This document shows positions 63,701 through 64,000 of a DNA stretch of 64,000 bases, piece by piece. The notes under the pieces were generated by a model, which did not search any database, was not told the origin of the DNA, and saw nothing but the letters and a program-made list of their open reading frames with translations. The stretch covers positions 1 through 64,000 of the forward strand of contig JACQUX010000029.1 in the NCBI GenBank assembly GCA_016210045.1, written 5' to 3'. Within the stretch, counting starts at the first letter, position 1. Each line of letters opens with the position of its first letter. The position numbers and the translations under genes are program-made. The DNA comes from Deltaproteobacteria bacterium (GTDB taxonomy: Bacteria > UBA10199 > GCA-002796325 > JACPFF01).

Positions 63701-64000
63701 CCGGTATTGTTATCGCTACTCGGCTTCCGACAACGCGCCTTCCCTCCAGGGAGCCGACTCATCCTCCATTGGCTCCCAGGAGAACGCCCGCAGTCCGGCA
63801 TGCACCCAACCGCCGACAAGGCACTGACGACGCTGACGGCCGGCGATCGCCGCAGCAGTCCACCGACGTATCACCTCTACGCGTATCCCCCAGACCCGAG
63901 CGCAGCGCTCACGGCGACCGCATTCCAACTGACACCCCAGCAATTACCGCAGCTCCTGCTGGAACGCGTGATCGGCGGTCGGCAACGGGCCGCCCCGTTG
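60794..64000 (+). CDS. Paralogue 4 of the tandem family, 3' end outside the window
   Basis: Open from ATG 60794 (MKFGPPKFPSG, ATGA overlap) to the window end, at least 1069 codons with no stop in my codon-by-codon reading. Palindromes are embedded twice: near the start (RLPLTPPLSPTGRGGE) and in the middle (SPLPLGRGLGEGE, nt 62173-62212). Core modules FLDRLSAGDLLYFLWSCEAY and FTPAHLLFSLWATYH resemble the LxPGxLLYxLW block of the other paralogues, here present twice, so this member may be an internally duplicated version. Because the end is missing, presence of a J-like segment cannot be judged. Confidence 0.75.
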   Translation, partial: MKFGPPKFPSGARLTSNPALLKGRRKSIPDGAIPGRLPLTPPLSPTGRGGESTQPLHHDRLTAYFGTDRKWPPTGVFRERTISGTVPSGLQPPAATEPALETAASPPPRRLLVTGVTDADQARFLQVAPWISAAFALLDAPELAAFRDHPYLTRLRSAVREGRFTQLLLDVQQTAFAAPSLIVAPLRQHHTRGQLSRDQFVCTFECPRPIRPQLAATTRVGIFLFAIAWAYFHCGATERCTLPLDPTAPLDLQHYDCTLFATCATLGPTLAAVSALYTPASARSLPPDTIQPLGGDPALYAALAPRLAAALTLLTDEIGVHFANESQHRHLAALMRNCITPQFRLALTLHARKQHDLIHCRTWQLDRATQTLYLHATCHLDTAGFLDRLSAGDLLYFLWSCEAYASSGGRHIEAALTISDDQILLPTPTNQGNLTLFRALHPLTAPDCHAAVGAVTLRIRSPLPLGRGLGEGELGEEETNPTTETAAEPFTIQGPPQLVQMLRPWIIRGLGAFDDAVAAHFNAHGRSKTYGRLEQLLRYEQYQLDITVIPRPEKDGELLHVQPAVINPARRRIGLTLELPQRSNQSRERFWQHTSRRALLFFLAEAIATKRQTQHWEYDPRRHIFLADSPLLRALLGQASASSAAPATPRYAHVQYGGGDASAYQRLAPLLDRAIALMRTPGFDNFFPDYHRGNFAISSFAQLRDAVARSGVVQLSVETKRGGHTPTDRRTVCKCDRLDFDRTTPGITCTFFLDPNLSADDWKRFTPAHLLFSLWATYHRRRAWSGMEIRHGVVALSSNTREEGFDAAKVAFVRLSRVTATPAVDDDAAIPDTDPTAMTTAEPATTTTVVSPERVRLLEAVGFERSQLPYWPELALGADATPCVASFAPGERPRHIGTGWTSDLLEHAARLVNWLTLFDAHLKLGEFSPESRTVEVTKAAQKNPALAAAIAALGSATLPDAVLPRPFQHPVLLSLLGFRQRAFPPGSRLILHWLPGERPQSGMHPTADKALTTLTAGDRRSSPPTYHLYAYPPDPSAALTATAFQLTPQQLPQLLLERVIGGRQRAAPL
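60902..60941. repeat. Variant palindrome in paralogue 4, 5' end
   Basis: CTCCCCCTCACCCCGCCCCT, then CTCCCCAACGGGGAGAGGGG; the loop region has ACGG instead of AAGG. About 108 bp after the start codon. Confidence 0.75.
62173..62212. repeat. CCCTCTCCC/GGGAGAGGG palindrome in mid paralogue 4
   Basis: CTCCCCTCTCCCTTTGGGGA, then GAGGGCTGGGTGAGGGGGAG. In-frame insertion about 460 codons into the gene, translated SPLPLGRGLGEGE; it falls in an apparent linker between two modules. Confidence 0.85.

Overview
The window reads as one contig from a GC-rich, Gram-negative bacterium. Evidence: a Tad/Flp pilus locus with a secretin, an RND/MMPL exporter, a lipobox lipoprotein, a long Rhs/YD-repeat protein with a signal peptide, and many high-GC genes joined by ATGA stop/start overlaps. 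The gene mix resembles deltaproteobacterial-type environmental genomes, but nothing here (no rRNA, no universal marker) fixes the taxonomy. I saw no tRNA, rRNA or CRISPR array.

Layout. 1-1206: complete IS5-type insertion sequence at the window edge. 1268-3678: secreted LamG/Calx-beta protein broken by two frameshifts. 3916-8913: giant protein joining an M48-like HELAH protease-like region to an ABC1/UbiB-like kinase region. 8951-11989: small zincin and a damaged sensor/response-regulator cluster (MASE1, HisKA_2, receiver, HisKA). 12446-13996: helical-repeat protein. 14026-23252 (minus strand): Tad pilus locus from two Flp pilins to TadB/TadC, with a TadZ-TadA fusion and a tiny extra prepilin-like gene. 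23411-27776: MOSC (frameshifted), Asp/Glu racemase, internally deleted GNAT, a RAYT-like Y1 transposase, a minisatellite and a methyltransferase. 28055-33464 (minus): MMPL exporter, secreted protein, CoA-transferase/GNAT fusion, secreted protein. 33535-38751 (plus): membrane-fused spermidine synthase-like protein, a Na+/H+ antiporter-like protein, an unknown protein. 38752-46779 (minus): glutaredoxin, Rhs protein with a metzincin-like C-terminus, lipoprotein. 47067-64000 (plus): eight consecutive genes of unknown function; the last four are divergent paralogues joined by ATGA overlaps, ending (where complete) in a J-domain-like segment, the last running off the window.

Three families of short repeats run through the window. 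(1) The 9-mer CTCCGTCTG (24 copies by my hand count, both strands, coding and non-coding). (2) About 40-nt CCCTCTCCC...GGGAGAGGG palindromes (10 copies, seven inside reading frames, five of these just after a start codon). (3) ATTTTGCATTTTG-type arrays in the Tad locus. The RAYT-like transposase is a candidate partner for one of them. The most novel material is the 48-64 kb paralogue cluster, the M48-ABC1 giant and the CTCCGTCTG motif. Several genes carry frameshifts or clean internal deletions, so either assembly error or active decay must be kept in mind.
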